Shown: positions 1 through 10,304, counted from the stretch's first letter. The stretch: 18,357 nucleotides of DNA from Fusobacteriota bacterium (GCA_023389595.1 JAEWEF010000086.1:1-18357); one strand, 5' to 3'. Translations and numbers: made by a program. The notes: generated by a model not told the origin, from the sequence alone.

Positions 1-8
1 TAAAAATG

Positions 9-17
9 TGTTATAAT
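9..17 (+). promoter_or_regulatory. Extended -10 promoter element upstream of yaaA-recF
   Basis: A perfect TATAAT at 12-17 is preceded by TG with one intervening base (9-10), which is the extended -10 pattern. Transcription would start near 24, about 40 bases before the yaaA start codon. The -35 region would lie left of the window and cannot be judged. The rubrerythrin promoter has the same TGTTATAAT core, which supports the call. Confidence 0.65.
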
Positions 18-63
18 ATCAAATGGACATTAATGCATATAAAATTATCGGGAAGTGTTTGTT

Positions 64-270
64 GTGGAAAAAATAAAAATAACAACAGAATTTATAAAGT
101 TGGATCAATTTCTAAAATGGGTTGGAATTGCAGAAAACGGATCTCACGCTAAGGATATTATTTTGAATGGAGATGTAAAAGTAAATTCTGAAATCGAAAC
201 GAGAAGAGGAAAAAAATTATATATTGGGGACAAGGTTACAGTATTTGATTTGAACTATACCATAGAATAG
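64..270 (+). CDS. yaaA: S4-domain RNA-binding protein YaaA
   Basis: A 68-residue protein made of little more than one S4 RNA-binding domain. It shows the typical KLDQFLKWVGIAENGSHAK start, the GDVKVN turn and the RRGKKLYIGDKV segment. In many bacteria this small gene sits between dnaN and recF; its B. subtilis relative has been linked to ribosome assembly. The reading frame opens with a GTG at 55, but I prefer GTG at 64: the sequence GGGAAG at 50-55 is 8 bases before 64 and overlaps the earlier codon. The recF start follows 9 bases after the stop, so the two are probably co-transcribed. Family assignment is firm; the exact role in this organism is inferred. Confidence 0.88.
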   Translation: MEKIKITTEFIKLDQFLKWVGIAENGSHAKDIILNGDVKVNSEIETRRGKKLYIGDKVTVFDLNYTIE

Positions 271-279
271 AGGTGGTAT

Positions 280-1374
280 ATGAAGATACACAGTCTCAAT
301 TTTTTAAATTTTAGAAATTTACATGACAAAAAAATTATTTTCGGAGAAAATATCAATTTATTTTATGGGAAGAATGCACAGGGCAAAACTTCTCTGCTAG
401 AAGCAATTTATTTTGGTTCTATGGGGATTAGCTTCAGGACTAAAAAAGTTGTTGAAATGATGAAGTATAATAAAAGTAAATTTGGAACTCATCTAGAATT
501 TGAAAATGAACTCGGAGCAAATTCTTTAACCGTAAAATACGGAATTAATCAGAGCCATCAAAAGACTTTTTTGATGAATGGCAAGAAAAAGGCTCACAGT
601 GATTTTTTTGGACAGATAAATATCATCGTCTATGTACCGGAAGATATAATAATTATAAATGGATCTCCAAAAAATAGACGTAACTTTTTCGACATAGAAA
701 TATCTCAGTCGGACAGGCTATACTTTTCAAATCTCAAAACATTTAATAAACTACTGAAAATCAGAAATAAATTTCTGAAGGAAAAGAATATAAATAACGC
801 TGAATATAAAATATATACTGAAAATTTTGTTGAATATGCTGCAAAAATTATGTATAGCAGAATGCAGTATGTAAAAGAGATGAATTGTATTTTGTGTAAG
901 TTGTACAACGAACTTTTTGAAAAACAGCAGGAACTAAAAATAGTTTATAAATCGATAGAAAATATTGACAAACTAGATGTACAAGAAATAAAAAATGCCA
1001 TCTATAAAAATATAGCTGACAACATAAACACGGAATTAAAATATGGATACTCACTCGTTGGACCACAGAAGGATGACTACACTTTTTTGCTCGACGATAA
1101 GGACGCTAATGTATCTGCATCTCAGGGCGAAAAAAAATCTATAATTTTTTCTTTAAAACTTGCTGAATTGGAAATGGTAAAGAAAAATAAAAGAGAGTAT
1201 CCGGTTGTACTTATAGATGATATAACTTCTTATTTTGATAAATATAGAAGAAAATCTGTTATAGAATTTCTTAAGAAGAAACGAATACAAGTTATTATTA
1301 GTTCGACCGATAAAATAGAAGAGGACTGCTTTTCTTTTTTTGTTGATGGCGGTGATATATTAAGTGAGCAATAA
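280..1374 (+). CDS. recF: DNA replication/repair protein RecF
   Basis: RecF is an SMC/ABC-type ATPase that binds gapped DNA and, with RecO and RecR, loads RecA at stalled forks. At 364 residues it has the usual family length. The Walker A motif is GKNAQGKT at residues 30-37, followed by SLLEAIYF. The ABC signature SQGEKKS starts at residue 281, and the Walker B strand VVLIDD with the following ITSYFD ends near residue 320. The ATG at 280 has a strong GAGGTGG ribosome site just upstream. The last 11 bases overlap the start of the DUF721 gene, suggesting translational coupling. Placement between yaaA and gyrB is the classic arrangement near the replication origin in many bacteria. Confidence 0.97.
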   Translation: MKIHSLNFLNFRNLHDKKIIFGENINLFYGKNAQGKTSLLEAIYFGSMGISFRTKKVVEMMKYNKSKFGTHLEFENELGANSLTVKYGINQSHQKTFLMNGKKKAHSDFFGQINIIVYVPEDIIIINGSPKNRRNFFDIEISQSDRLYFSNLKTFNKLLKIRNKFLKEKNINNAEYKIYTENFVEYAAKIMYSRMQYVKEMNCILCKLYNELFEKQQELKIVYKSIENIDKLDVQEIKNAIYKNIADNINTELKYGYSLVGPQKDDYTFLLDDKDANVSASQGEKKSIIFSLKLAELEMVKKNKREYPVVLIDDITSYFDKYRRKSVIEFLKKKRIQVIISSTDKIEEDCFSFFVDGGDILSEQ

Positions 1375-1663
1375 TGTTTTAAGTATGAAAGATTTTATAG
1401 AAGAAAAAAAACAAACCGACTTTAAAATGCAGCAGGCATACTTGAATATGAATTGGAAAGAGATTATAGGAGATGAGTTTATAGCAAAAGAAGTTAAAAT
1501 TTTATATGTAAGAGATAAAAAAATATTTATTCAAGCAGAAAATTCTGGTGTAAAACATCATATCAATTTAGATAAAAAAAATATCTTGCGTAGAATATGT
1601 GAAATCTGTTCTTTAGAAATGGAGGACTTGGTATTTAGCGTGGATATGTCTTATGGAGGATAA
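1364..1663 (+). CDS. DUF721 / DciA-like protein
   Basis: A 99-residue protein of the DUF721 type, recognised by the [19 protein letters not shown] segment, by the strand-rich middle with [19 protein letters not shown], and by its position between recF and gyrB. DciA proteins of this family act as loaders or recruiters of the replicative helicase DnaB in bacteria lacking DnaC or DnaI. Whether this short member does so is inference. I take the GTG at 1364, which has GGCGGTGA 8 bases upstream and overlaps recF by 11 bases. An in-frame ATG at 1385 would shorten it by 7 residues and has a poorer ribosome site. The stop lies one base before the preferred gyrB start. Confidence 0.75.
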   Translation: MSNNVLSMKDFIEEKKQTDFKMQQAYLNMNWKEIIGDEFIAKEVKILYVRDKKIFIQAENSGVKHHINLDKKNILRRICEICSLEMEDLVFSVDMSYGG

Positions 1664-1664
1664 A

Positions 1665-3563
1665 ATGAGTGATTATAAAGCGGAGAACATAACCGTACTA
1701 GAAGGTCTGGAGGCCGTTAGAAAAAGACCGGGAATGTATATAGGTACTACTTCCTCAAGAGGATTACATCATTTAGTTTGGGAAGTTGTTGATAACTCTG
1801 TCGACGAAGCTTTGGCCGGGTTTTGTAATAACATAGTTGTAAAAATATTGCCGGATAACATTATAGAAGTTGTTGACAATGGAAGAGGAATACCTACGGA
1901 TATACACGAAAAATATAATAAATCTGCACTTGAAATAGTTTTGACAGTTTTGCACGCAGGTGGAAAATTTGAAAACGATAATTATGCCATTTCGGGAGGA
2001 TTGCACGGAGTTGGTATATCGGTAGTAAACGCCCTATCTGAATGGCTAGAAGTTACGGTTAACAGAAACGGACAAACATTTTATCAAAAATATGAAAGAG
2101 GGAAACCACTTGAAGATGTTAAAGTGATAGGAGAGACTAACGAAACTGGAACGACCGTTAGATTTAAACCGGATCATTTAATATTTGAAAGTCTAGTTTA
2201 CGAATATTCTGTTCTATCAAGTAGATTAAAAGAACTTGCATATCTTAATAACGGACTTACTATAAGTATCATAGACGATAGAAAAGATCCAGGAAGAAAA
2301 GAAGTTTTTTATTTCGAAGGAGGAATAAAAGATTTTATATCTGACATTACTAAAGATAGTACAAAAATTATGAGCGATTTCTTCACAACTTCTGGAGCAA
2401 AAGAAGGAGTTGCTGTTGAAGTTACATTTACATATACTACTAGTCAAAATGAAGTGATTTATTCTTACGTAAATAATATAAATACACATGAGGGAGGAAC
2501 CCACGTTCAGGGATTTAGAACATCTCTTACTAAGGTTATAAATGATGTGGCGAAAGCACAAAATTTACTAAAAGAAAAGGATGGAAGATTGACTGGTAAC
2601 GATATAAGAGAGGGAATTACTGCGATAGTTTCAGTTAAAGTTCCACAACCACAATTTGAAGGACAAACTAAAACTAAACTTGGAAATTCTGAAGTTTCTG
2701 GAATAGTGAATTCAGTTATGTCTGACAAGTTGAAAATATTTTTAGAAGATAACCCTTCAGAAACTAAAAAAATTGTCGAGAAAATCCTAAACTCTAAAAA
2801 AGCTAGGGAAGCGGCTCAAAAAGCTAGAGAAGCCGTACTTAGAAAGTCCGCTTTAGAAGTCGGATCTCTACCTGGTAAACTTGCTGATTGCTCTTCAAAA
2901 AATCCTGAAGAATGCGAACTTTTTATAGTCGAAGGAGATTCTGCTGGAGGATCTGCAAAGCAAGGAAGAGAAAGATATAATCAAGCGATACTACCACTTA
3001 GAGGAAAAATTTTAAATGTTGAAAAGGCCGGTCTTCATAAGTCCTTAGAAAGTTCAGAAATAAGATCGATGATAACTGCTTTTGGAACCAGTGTTGGAGA
3101 TACTTTTGATCTTGAAAAATTAAGATACGGTAAAATTATTATTATGACGGATGCCGATGTCGACGGTGCACATATCAGGACTCTTATTTTAACTTTCTTG
3201 TACAGACATTTAGTAGAATTAATAGAGAATGGGCACATATATATAGCACAACCTCCACTTTATAAAGTGTCTTACGGAAAAGTGATCAGATATGCATATT
3301 CGGATATGCAATTAAAAGAAATTTTAGATTCTAATGAAGATAAAAAATATACTATACAAAGATATAAAGGACTTGGAGAAATGAATCCGGAACAGCTATG
3401 GGAAACAACAATGAATCCAGAATCTAGAACCCTATTAAAAGTTTCTATAGACAGTGCTATGGAGGCTGATAAACTTTTCGATAAATTGATGGGAGATAAG
3501 ATAGAGCCTCGTAGAGAATTTATAGAAGAACATGCGGAATATGTAAAAAATATAGATATATAG
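1665..3563 (+). CDS. gyrB: DNA gyrase subunit B
   Basis: The ATPase subunit of DNA gyrase, which with GyrA introduces negative supercoils. From the ATG at 1665 it is 632 residues, normal for the short Gram-positive-like GyrB. The GHKL ATPase has Glu40, Asn44 and Asp71 (VVDNGRGIP), then [15 protein letters not shown]. The TOPRIM domain has [17 protein letters not shown] from Glu423 and the metal-binding DADVDG from Asp496. The C-terminal signature [15 protein letters not shown] is intact. An earlier in-frame ATG at 1653 exists, but GGAGG at 1655-1659 lies inside it and is well placed for 1665, and family members start with MS. The gene follows DUF721 almost without a gap, and gyrA follows after 25 bases. 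Confidence 0.98.
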   Translation: MSDYKAENITVLEGLEAVRKRPGMYIGTTSSRGLHHLVWEVVDNSVDEALAGFCNNIVVKILPDNIIEVVDNGRGIPTDIHEKYNKSALEIVLTVLHAGGKFENDNYAISGGLHGVGISVVNALSEWLEVTVNRNGQTFYQKYERGKPLEDVKVIGETNETGTTVRFKPDHLIFESLVYEYSVLSSRLKELAYLNNGLTISIIDDRKDPGRKEVFYFEGGIKDFISDITKDSTKIMSDFFTTSGAKEGVAVEVTFTYTTSQNEVIYSYVNNINTHEGGTHVQGFRTSLTKVINDVAKAQNLLKEKDGRLTGNDIREGITAIVSVKVPQPQFEGQTKTKLGNSEVSGIVNSVMSDKLKIFLEDNPSETKKIVEKILNSKKAREAAQKAREAVLRKSALEVGSLPGKLADCSSKNPEECELFIVEGDSAGGSAKQGRERYNQAILPLRGKILNVEKAGLHKSLESSEIRSMITAFGTSVGDTFDLEKLRYGKIIIMTDADVDGAHIRTLILTFLYRHLVELIENGHIYIAQPPLYKVSYGKVIRYAYSDMQLKEILDSNEDKKYTIQRYKGLGEMNPEQLWETTMNPESRTLLKVSIDSAMEADKLFDKLMGDKIEPRREFIEEHAEYVKNIDI

Positions 3564-3588
3564 GAGCATAGATTTTTAAGGAGTAATA

Positions 3589-6027
3589 ATGTCAAATATT
3601 AATAATAGATATATAGAAGAAGAACTAAAAGAATCGTATCTGGATTACTCTATGAGTGTAATTGTAAGTAGAGCACTTCCAGATGTTAGAGATGGTCTTA
3701 AACCTGTTCATAGAAGAATACTATTCGCTATGAACGAAATGGGCATGACAAGTGATAAACCTTTTAAGAAATCGGCAAGAATAGTCGGAGAAGTTCTAGG
3801 TAAATACCATCCACACGGAGATTCTGCCGTATATGGAACTATGGTAAGAATGGCACAAGATTTTAACTACAGATATCTACTTGTTGATGGTCACGGTAAC
3901 TTTGGATCTATAGACGGAGATTCTGCTGCAGCGATGCGTTACACTGAGGCCAGACTTTCAAAAATTACAGATGAATTACTTTGTGATATAGATAAAAATA
4001 CTATAGATTACAGAAAGAACTTTGATGATTCATTGGATGAACCAGTAGTACTGCCTGCAAAACTACCAAATTTACTACTTAATGGATCTACTGGGATAGC
4101 TGTTGGTATGGCAACCAACATACCGCCTCATAATTTGGGAGAAATAGTAGACGGTACGCTTGCACTTATAGACAATCCAGATATAGACGTTAAAGGACTT
4201 ATGGAATACATAAAGGGACCAGATTTTCCTACCGGAGCAATTATAGATGGAAGAGAAGGGATAAGAGAGGCGTACGAAACTGGTAGAGGAAAAATAAAAA
4301 TTAGAGCGAAAATTGATATAGAAGAACAAAACTCTGGAAAGTCCAATATAATTATAAGTGAAATTCCGTATCAATTGAATAAGTCGGTTTTAATAGAAAA
4401 AATAGCCGAGCTTGTAAAAAATAAAAAAATAAGTGGTATAACAGATTTAAGAGATGAATCTAATAGAGATGGAATTAGAGTTGTAGTAGAAGTTAAAAAG
4501 GGAGAATCTCCAGATTTAATTTTAAACAAACTATATAAATATACTAATTTACAAACTAGTTTCGGAGTTATAATGCTAACTCTTGTTAATAACGTTCCAA
4601 GAGTTTTGAATTTAAAACAAATACTAAATGAATATATAAAACATAGATTTGAAGTAATAACAAGAAAAGTAAAGTTTGAATTAGATAAATCAGAAAAAAG
4701 GGCTCATATATTAAAAGGATATCAGATAGCTCTTACTAATATAGATAGAATAATAGAGCTTATCAGATCTTGTAGTGACGCTACAACTGCGAGAGAATCC
4801 TTAATGGAAAAATATATGTTCAGTGAAATTCAAGCTAAAGCTATACTTGATATGAGATTTCAAAGATTGACAGGTCTTGAAAGAGAAAAAATTGACAACG
4901 AATTTAACGAGCTGGAAAAAATGATAAAGGAATACAAGGAAATTTTAGGGGACGAATCAAAAATTTATACTATAATGAAAGAAGAACTTGTAGAACTTAA
5001 AACAAAATACGATGATAAAAGAAGAACTACAATAGAAGACGAAAGACACGAAATATCCACTGAAGATTTAATAAAAGATGAAGAAGTGATTATAACTTTT
5101 ACGGATAAAGGATATATAAAGAGAATGGAGTCTAATAAATATAAGGCTCAAAGAAGAGGAGGAAGAGGAGTTTCGAGTCTTAGCACAATAGATGACGACG
5201 TAGTTGAAAAAATTCTTGTTGCCTCTACTCTTGACAACATAATGATTTTTACTAGCAAAGGAAAAGTGTTCTCTATTAGAGCATACGAAATTCCTGATAT
5301 GTCTAAACAATCAAGAGGAAAACTTATAAATAATATCATAAAAATTTCTGAAGGAGAAAAAATAAGAGATATAGTTGTAGTTAAAGAATTTGATGAAAAA
5401 AGAGGATTAATTTTCTTAACTAAAAAGGGTATCATCAAAAAAACTTCTCTAAATAATTTCTCAAAAATAAATTCTGCAGGAATGATAGCTTTAAAATTAA
5501 GAGAAGACGATGATATCATCTATGCAGGAATAATAGAAGATGAAGAAAAGGAACACACTTTCATAGCAACTAAAAAAGGATATTGCACTAGATTTTCTAC
5601 AAATATAGTGAGAAATATGGGAAGAACTGCTATGGGAGTAAAAGCTATCACTCTTAGAGAAGATGACGAAGTTATATCGGCTATGCAAATTAAAAATCAT
5701 ACAATAGATATACTTACTGTAACTGAAAATGGGTACGCAAAGAGAACTCCTATGAATGAATATCCTCAATATAATAGAGGAGGAAAGGGTCTGAAAAATT
5801 TAAAATACTCAGATAAAACTGGTAGTGTTGTATCAGTTCTTGAAACAACAGGAGATGAAGAATTGATGTGTATAAGCACTAGCGGAGTTGTAATAAGAAC
5901 TACGGTTAAGTCAGTTTCTAAATTAGGTAGAGCATCTCAGGGAGTTAAAGTTATGAAACTTAAAGAAGAAGACAAAGTTGCATCTGTAACTCTTATAAGT
6001 CCAGAGCAAAAAGAAGACGAAGAATAG
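3589..6027 (+). CDS. gyrA: DNA gyrase subunit A
   Basis: The DNA-cleaving and rejoining subunit of gyrase, 812 residues. The catalytic tyrosine is Tyr118 in [11 protein letters not shown]. The quinolone-resistance region [17 protein letters not shown] has Ser79 and Gly83 at the positions equivalent to E. coli Ser83 and Asp87. The GyrA box QRRGGRG at residues 521-527 marks it as gyrase rather than topoisomerase IV and begins the DNA-wrapping beta-pinwheel domain. The chain ends in an acidic tail, EQKEDEE. AAGGAG at 3578-3583 gives the ATG at 3589 a good ribosome site. The phosphoesterase gene starts 12 bases after the stop. Confidence 0.98.
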   Translation: MSNINNRYIEEELKESYLDYSMSVIVSRALPDVRDGLKPVHRRILFAMNEMGMTSDKPFKKSARIVGEVLGKYHPHGDSAVYGTMVRMAQDFNYRYLLVDGHGNFGSIDGDSAAAMRYTEARLSKITDELLCDIDKNTIDYRKNFDDSLDEPVVLPAKLPNLLLNGSTGIAVGMATNIPPHNLGEIVDGTLALIDNPDIDVKGLMEYIKGPDFPTGAIIDGREGIREAYETGRGKIKIRAKIDIEEQNSGKSNIIISEIPYQLNKSVLIEKIAELVKNKKISGITDLRDESNRDGIRVVVEVKKGESPDLILNKLYKYTNLQTSFGVIMLTLVNNVPRVLNLKQILNEYIKHRFEVITRKVKFELDKSEKRAHILKGYQIALTNIDRIIELIRSCSDATTARESLMEKYMFSEIQAKAILDMRFQRLTGLEREKIDNEFNELEKMIKEYKEILGDESKIYTIMKEELVELKTKYDDKRRTTIEDERHEISTEDLIKDEEVIITFTDKGYIKRMESNKYKAQRRGGRGVSSLSTIDDDVVEKILVASTLDNIMIFTSKGKVFSIRAYEIPDMSKQSRGKLINNIIKISEGEKIRDIVVVKEFDEKRGLIFLTKKGIIKKTSLNNFSKINSAGMIALKLREDDDIIYAGIIEDEEKEHTFIATKKGYCTRFSTNIVRNMGRTAMGVKAITLREDDEVISAMQIKNHTIDILTVTENGYAKRTPMNEYPQYNRGGKGLKNLKYSDKTGSVVSVLETTGDEELMCISTSGVVIRTTVKSVSKLGRASQGVKVMKLKEEDKVASVTLISPEQKEDEE

Positions 6028-6039
6028 AGAGGAATAGTT

Positions 6040-6504
6040 GTGAAAAAAATTTTAGTTATAACTGATTCACATAGTCATTTTGATAAGATTTTAAAAATGG
6101 TAGAAAAAGAAAATCCCGACATAGTTATTTCTGCAGGAGATTATAGTAGAGATGCAGAAGAACTTTCTTATCTATTTAAAGAAAAAGAATTTTTTATAGT
6201 TAATGGCAACGGAGATTTTTTTGATAGAACACATGAAGATGAAATATTGATTGAAATAGAGGGTAAAAAATTTTTTATAACTCATGGACATTTTTATGGA
6301 GTAAAATCAAGCTATGATAGTTTAAGAAAAAAATCTTTAGATTTAGAATGTGATATAACTATTTTTGGACACACTCACAGAACATATTTGGAAAAAAAAG
6401 AAGGGCATCCTATACTTTATAATCCTGGAGCGGCTATGGACGGGAAATACGGAATTGTAATGCTACATGATAACGATGTAGAAATTAATACGATGCAATT
6501 TTAA
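6040..6504 (+). CDS. YfcE/MJ0936-family metallophosphoesterase
   Basis: A 154-residue calcineurin-like phosphoesterase with a complete set of metal-binding motifs: DSH at residues 9-11, GD at 33-34, NGNGD around Asn57, THGH with His82 and His84, and GHTH at 110-113. Members hydrolyse phosphodiester bonds in vitro; the physiological substrate is unknown for most, including this one. Translation starts at a GTG with AGAGGA at 6028-6033, six bases upstream. It lies between gyrA and pheS with gaps of 12 and 15 bases, so it belongs to the same transcript. From memory, the same gene sits in this spot in Fusobacterium nucleatum, which supports the taxonomic assignment. Confidence 0.9.
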   Translation: MKKILVITDSHSHFDKILKMVEKENPDIVISAGDYSRDAEELSYLFKEKEFFIVNGNGDFFDRTHEDEILIEIEGKKFFITHGHFYGVKSSYDSLRKKSLDLECDITIFGHTHRTYLEKKEGHPILYNPGAAMDGKYGIVMLHDNDVEINTMQF

Positions 6505-6519
6505 TATTTGGGAGGAAAA

Positions 6520-7536
6520 ATGAAAGAAGACATTATCAAGATTAGGGAAGAAATTTCAGACATCATATATAAAACTAACACTATATTGGATTTGGATAAT
6601 GTAAGAGTTAAATACATGGGTAAAAAAGGAATTTTTACTGAAATATCTAAACAAATGAAAAATCTTTCATCAGAAGAAAGACCAGTCGTGGGTCAAATGA
6701 TAAACGAAACGAAAAATTTTATTTCTGAAGCTCTAGACAAAAGATTGGTAGAAATTAAAGAAAAAGAAATGGAAGAGAGATTAAAAAGAGAAGTTGTAGA
6801 TATAAGTTTACCCGGAGAAAAGTGTGGAAGCGGGAATCTTCATCCCATAACAGAAACTATGAATTACTTAAAAAATGTTTTTTCAGAAATGGGATTTGAT
6901 ATAGTTGATGGTCCAGAAATAGAAAGGGTAGAATACAATTTTGACGCACTGAATATAGCGGCAACACATCCATCAAGAGATGTAACTGATACTTTTTACA
7001 TAAATGACAATGTCCTGCTTAGAACACAAACTTCTCCAGTTCAGGTAAGATACATGCTAGAACATAAAGCTCCATTTAGAATGATATGTCCCGGAAAAGT
7101 ATACAGACCGGATTACGACATTTCTCATACGCCTATGTTCCATCAAATGGAAGGGTTAATGGTTGGAAAAAACATTTCTTTTGCTGACTTAAAAGGAATA
7201 CTTACAGAATTTGTACATAAAGTTTTTGGAGATAAAAAAGTAAGATTTAGGCCTCACTTTTTTCCCTTTACAGAACCTAGTGCAGAAATGGATGTAGAAT
7301 GTACTATATGTAATGGAAAGGGATGTAGATCTTGTAAGGATAGCGGCTGGTTAGAAATTATGGGATGTGGAATGGTAGATCCTACAGTTTTAAGATATGT
7401 CGGATACGATCCTGAAGAAGTAAACGGCTTTGCTTTTGGACTTGGAATTGAAAGAATAACTATGTTAAGACATGGAATAAATGACTTAAGATCATTTTTT
7501 GAAAATGATATGAGATTTTTAAAACAATTCAAATAA
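6520..7536 (+). CDS. pheS: Phenylalanine-tRNA ligase alpha subunit
   Basis: The catalytic subunit of the alpha2-beta2 class II synthetase that charges tRNA-Phe. From the ATG at 6520 it is 338 residues, the standard length. The N-terminal coiled-coil/tRNA-binding region spans roughly residues 1-85. Class II motif 2 is FRMICPGKVYRPD from Phe186, and motif 3 is GLGIERI with Arg312. A four-cysteine knuckle (CTICNGKGCRSC) sits between them, as in other bacterial PheS of this type. An upstream in-frame TTG at 6508 is unlikely, because GGAGG at 6511-6515 is placed for 6520. No T-box or leader-peptide attenuator precedes it: only 15 bases separate it from the phosphoesterase. pheT follows after 14 bases. 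Confidence 0.97.
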   Translation: MKEDIIKIREEISDIIYKTNTILDLDNVRVKYMGKKGIFTEISKQMKNLSSEERPVVGQMINETKNFISEALDKRLVEIKEKEMEERLKREVVDISLPGEKCGSGNLHPITETMNYLKNVFSEMGFDIVDGPEIERVEYNFDALNIAATHPSRDVTDTFYINDNVLLRTQTSPVQVRYMLEHKAPFRMICPGKVYRPDYDISHTPMFHQMEGLMVGKNISFADLKGILTEFVHKVFGDKKVRFRPHFFPFTEPSAEMDVECTICNGKGCRSCKDSGWLEIMGCGMVDPTVLRYVGYDPEEVNGFAFGLGIERITMLRHGINDLRSFFENDMRFLKQFK

Positions 7537-7550
7537 TTCAGGGGGAATAA

Positions 7551-9941
7551 ATGTTAATTTCATTAAACTGGTTAAAGCAGTATGTTGATATAAAGGAAGA
7601 CATCCACGAACTGTCAAGGGCTCTCACTATGATAGGACAAGAAGTTGAAAAAATAGAAGTTCAAGGAGAGTCTTTAGATAATGTCGTAATAGGGCAAATT
7701 GTGGAATACGATAAGCATCCTAACTCGGATAGACTAACACTTTTAAAAGTTAATGTCGGAGAAGAAGAAAACTTACAAATAATATGTGGTGCAACTAATC
7801 ATAAATTAAACGATAAGGTTGTGGTTGCAAAAATTGGAGCAGAATTACCTGGAAATTTTAAAATTAAAAAAAGTAAAATAAGAGATGTAGAATCTTGTGG
7901 AATGCTTTGTTCGGAAAAAGAATTAGGACTTTCTGACGAGTCACAAGGTATAATCATTTTACCTGAAGATGCAACAATAGGTATGCTTTATAAAGATTAT
8001 TTGGGACTAAATGATGTTATTTTTGAATTGGAAATTACACCGAACAGACCTGACTGTCTTTCTTATATAGGAATAGCTAGGGAGATAGCAGCCTATTATA
8101 ACAGGAAGGTAAAATATCCTATTATAAATTTGATAGAAAGTATAGAGTCAGTAAATACTGTTGCAAAGGTTGAAATAGAAGATAAAAACAGATGCAAGAG
8201 ATACGTTGGTAGAGCAATAAAAAATGTTAAAATTGGTCCATCACCTAGATGGCTACAAGAGAGAATAATTAGCATGGGATTGAAACCTATAAATAATGTT
8301 GTCGACATTACAAATTTTATAATGTTTGAGTACAATCAGCCTACACACGCATTTGATTTAGATAAAATAGAAGATAAATTTATACGTGTAAGAGAGGCGG
8401 TAAAAGGAGAAAAAATAACTACTCTTGATGGAGTAGAAAGAACGCTTGAAAATGGGGAACTTGTTATAGCAGACTCTAAAAAAGCGTTAGCAATAGCCGG
8501 AGTAATAGGTGGACAAAATTCTGAAATAGACGAAAATACAACAAATGTATTTTTAGAAATGGCGTACTTCACTCCTGAAAATATTAGAAAAACTTCAAGA
8601 AATTTAGGAATATTTACGGATTCAGCTTACAGGAACGAAAGAGGAATAGACAGGGAAAATATTCTTGAAGTTATGAATAGAGGAGTTTCACTTATACAAG
8701 AAGTTGCAGGCGGAGAAATACTTTCTGAAACTATAGACAGATATGTAGAAAAATATGAAAGTAGAGAGATTCCTTTAAATATTGAAAAATTAAGTAAGTT
8801 TGCCGGAAAAGATATAGATGCCGATAAAATAGGACTAATACTTGCAAATTTAGATATTAAAATAAAAACTATAGATACTGATAATATGCTTCTTGAACCA
8901 CCAAGTTTTAGAGAAGATTTAAAAGAAACATCCGACATATATGAAGAAATAATCAGAATGTATGGATTCGAAAATATAGAGGCAAAAATGCCGACAGAAA
9001 ATATTAAGAGTGGAGTTGTAAATGAAAACATTAGGATAACTGACATATCTAAGAATATTTTAGCAAATTCTGGACTTGTTGAAGTTATAAATTACAGTTT
9101 TATACCTAATTACACTAAAGAAATTTTTGGATATGAAGAAGAAATTATAGAAATTAAAAATCCTTTAAGTGAAGATATGGCGATAATGCGTCCAGAATTA
9201 ATTTTTAGTTTGCTAAGTAATGTTAAAGATAATTTGAGCAGAAACGAAAATGATATAAAAATATTTGAGATTTCCAAAACTTTTGAAAAAACTAGTGGCG
9301 AGCTGGCAAAAGAGGATATAAAAATAGGAATTGCTATCGCTGGTAGACCTGACAAAAATATTTGGAACGACAAAAATGACGGGTATAATTTTTACACTTT
9401 AAAAGGATATGTTGAAAACTTATTTGAAAGTTTACACGTCAAAAAGTATAACCTGACAAGATCAAATGATTTTAAATTTCATCCTGGAATATCTGCAACA
9501 GTTTCAATCGGAAAAGATGTAATAGGAAATTTTGGAGAAGTTCATCCGAAGTTATTAGAAAAGTTGGGAATAAAAAAAGAAAGAATTTTTTATGCAGAAT
9601 TTAATTTAACAATCTTGAAAAAATATATTAATTTAAAATTTAAATACGAACCTATATCTAAATACCCTGTTGTGTTTAGAGATTTAGCCGTTGTAGTTGA
9701 CAAGGATATACTTGTCGGCAATATGATAAAAGAAATTAAAAATAACATAAACTTAATCGAAAAAATTGATATTTTTGATATATATCAAGGAGATAAAATA
9801 ACCGCTAATAAAAAATCTGTTGCAATGAGTATAGCTTTAAGAGACAGAACTAAAACTTTAAATGATGTTGAAATAGACGCCACTATGAATGAAATTTTGG
9901 ATTTAATAAAAACAAAATATGGTGGAGAAATTAGACAATAA
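7551..9941 (+). CDS. pheT: Phenylalanine-tRNA ligase beta subunit
   Basis: The structural and editing subunit of phenylalanyl-tRNA synthetase, 796 residues, typical of the long bacterial form. Domains in order: an EMAP-like OB-fold tRNA-binding domain (about residues 40-150, with HPNSDRLTLLKV and ICGATNH); the B3/B4 editing domain (about 210-380, with NNVVDITNFIMFE and QPTHAFDLDKI); the B5 domain (about 400-475); a catalytic-like core; and a C-terminal FDX-ACB anticodon-binding domain starting near residue 700 with KYPVVFRDLAVVV. The start has GGGGGA at 7541-7546. All domains appear intact. Confidence 0.97.
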   Translation: MLISLNWLKQYVDIKEDIHELSRALTMIGQEVEKIEVQGESLDNVVIGQIVEYDKHPNSDRLTLLKVNVGEEENLQIICGATNHKLNDKVVVAKIGAELPGNFKIKKSKIRDVESCGMLCSEKELGLSDESQGIIILPEDATIGMLYKDYLGLNDVIFELEITPNRPDCLSYIGIAREIAAYYNRKVKYPIINLIESIESVNTVAKVEIEDKNRCKRYVGRAIKNVKIGPSPRWLQERIISMGLKPINNVVDITNFIMFEYNQPTHAFDLDKIEDKFIRVREAVKGEKITTLDGVERTLENGELVIADSKKALAIAGVIGGQNSEIDENTTNVFLEMAYFTPENIRKTSRNLGIFTDSAYRNERGIDRENILEVMNRGVSLIQEVAGGEILSETIDRYVEKYESREIPLNIEKLSKFAGKDIDADKIGLILANLDIKIKTIDTDNMLLEPPSFREDLKETSDIYEEIIRMYGFENIEAKMPTENIKSGVVNENIRITDISKNILANSGLVEVINYSFIPNYTKEIFGYEEEIIEIKNPLSEDMAIMRPELIFSLLSNVKDNLSRNENDIKIFEISKTFEKTSGELAKEDIKIGIAIAGRPDKNIWNDKNDGYNFYTLKGYVENLFESLHVKKYNLTRSNDFKFHPGISATVSIGKDVIGNFGEVHPKLLEKLGIKKERIFYAEFNLTILKKYINLKFKYEPISKYPVVFRDLAVVVDKDILVGNMIKEIKNNINLIEKIDIFDIYQGDKITANKKSVAMSIALRDRTKTLNDVEIDATMNEILDLIKTKYGGEIRQ

Positions 9942-9968
9942 ATAAACGTGAAATAGAAAGGCTAAATT

Positions 9969-10304
9969 ATGAAATATTTTGAAAATGGAACGAAGGAAGA
10001 CAACAAGGAATATTTAATTTTTACTAGGGGATATTTTGATTGTGATTACAACGTAAAAAAAGGAGATCTACTGTTAGAGTTTAACAGAAGCAAAGAGCTT
10101 AAATTTTTCAAAGTTTTAGGGCCTCACATAGACGATTATCCTTATATGGATTTTTTTGAAGTGGATAAAGAAACTTGGTCTAAAATTAAAAAAACTGCCG
10201 ATGAAATTGGTGGAGAAACGAAGGAAGCTATAGACGAACTTGACGAGTGGGTAACACTTAATTTTATGAAAAATGATGTCTTTGCAATTTTAGGAATAGA
10301 ATAG
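9969..10304 (+). CDS. Hypothetical acidic cytoplasmic protein
   Basis: A 111-residue protein I do not recognise. It has no signal peptide or membrane segment and is acidic overall, with many Asp, Glu and aromatic residues. The first half reads like beta strands (EYLIFTRGYFDCDY, KKGDLLLEFNRS, LKFFKVLGP). The second half has a probable helix (ETWSKIKKTADEIG and on to DELDEWV). The ribosome site AGAAAGG at 9955-9961 is well spaced, and base composition matches its neighbours, so it looks like a real gene. It lies between pheT and the threonine deaminase with gaps of 27 and about 36 bases. Co-transcription is likely, but the context gives no clear functional hint. Confidence 0.7.
   Translation: MKYFENGTKEDNKEYLIFTRGYFDCDYNVKKGDLLLEFNRSKELKFFKVLGPHIDDYPYMDFFEVDKETWSKIKKTADEIGGETKEAIDELDEWVTLNFMKNDVFAILGIE

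Noticed and set aside
705..1066. Minus-strand open frames opposite recF, with similar ones opposite gyrB, gyrA, pheT and others
   Set aside because: They lie wholly inside well-identified genes, are rich in Ser, Phe, Ile and Tyr as expected from reading A/T-rich coding DNA backwards, and match no family.
3835..3837. Gly83 of GyrA as an acquired fluoroquinolone-resistance mutation
   Set aside because: Ser79 is intact, and Gly83 appears to be the normal residue in Fusobacterium, so lineage explains it better.
6505..6519. T-box or leader attenuator before pheST or serS
   Set aside because: The upstream gaps are 15 bases or negative, leaving no room for a leader RNA.
7290..7370. Four-cysteine cluster in PheS as an unusual zinc insertion
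   Set aside because: Similar cysteine pairs occur in PheS of many bacteria, including B. subtilis-type enzymes, so it is a family trait.
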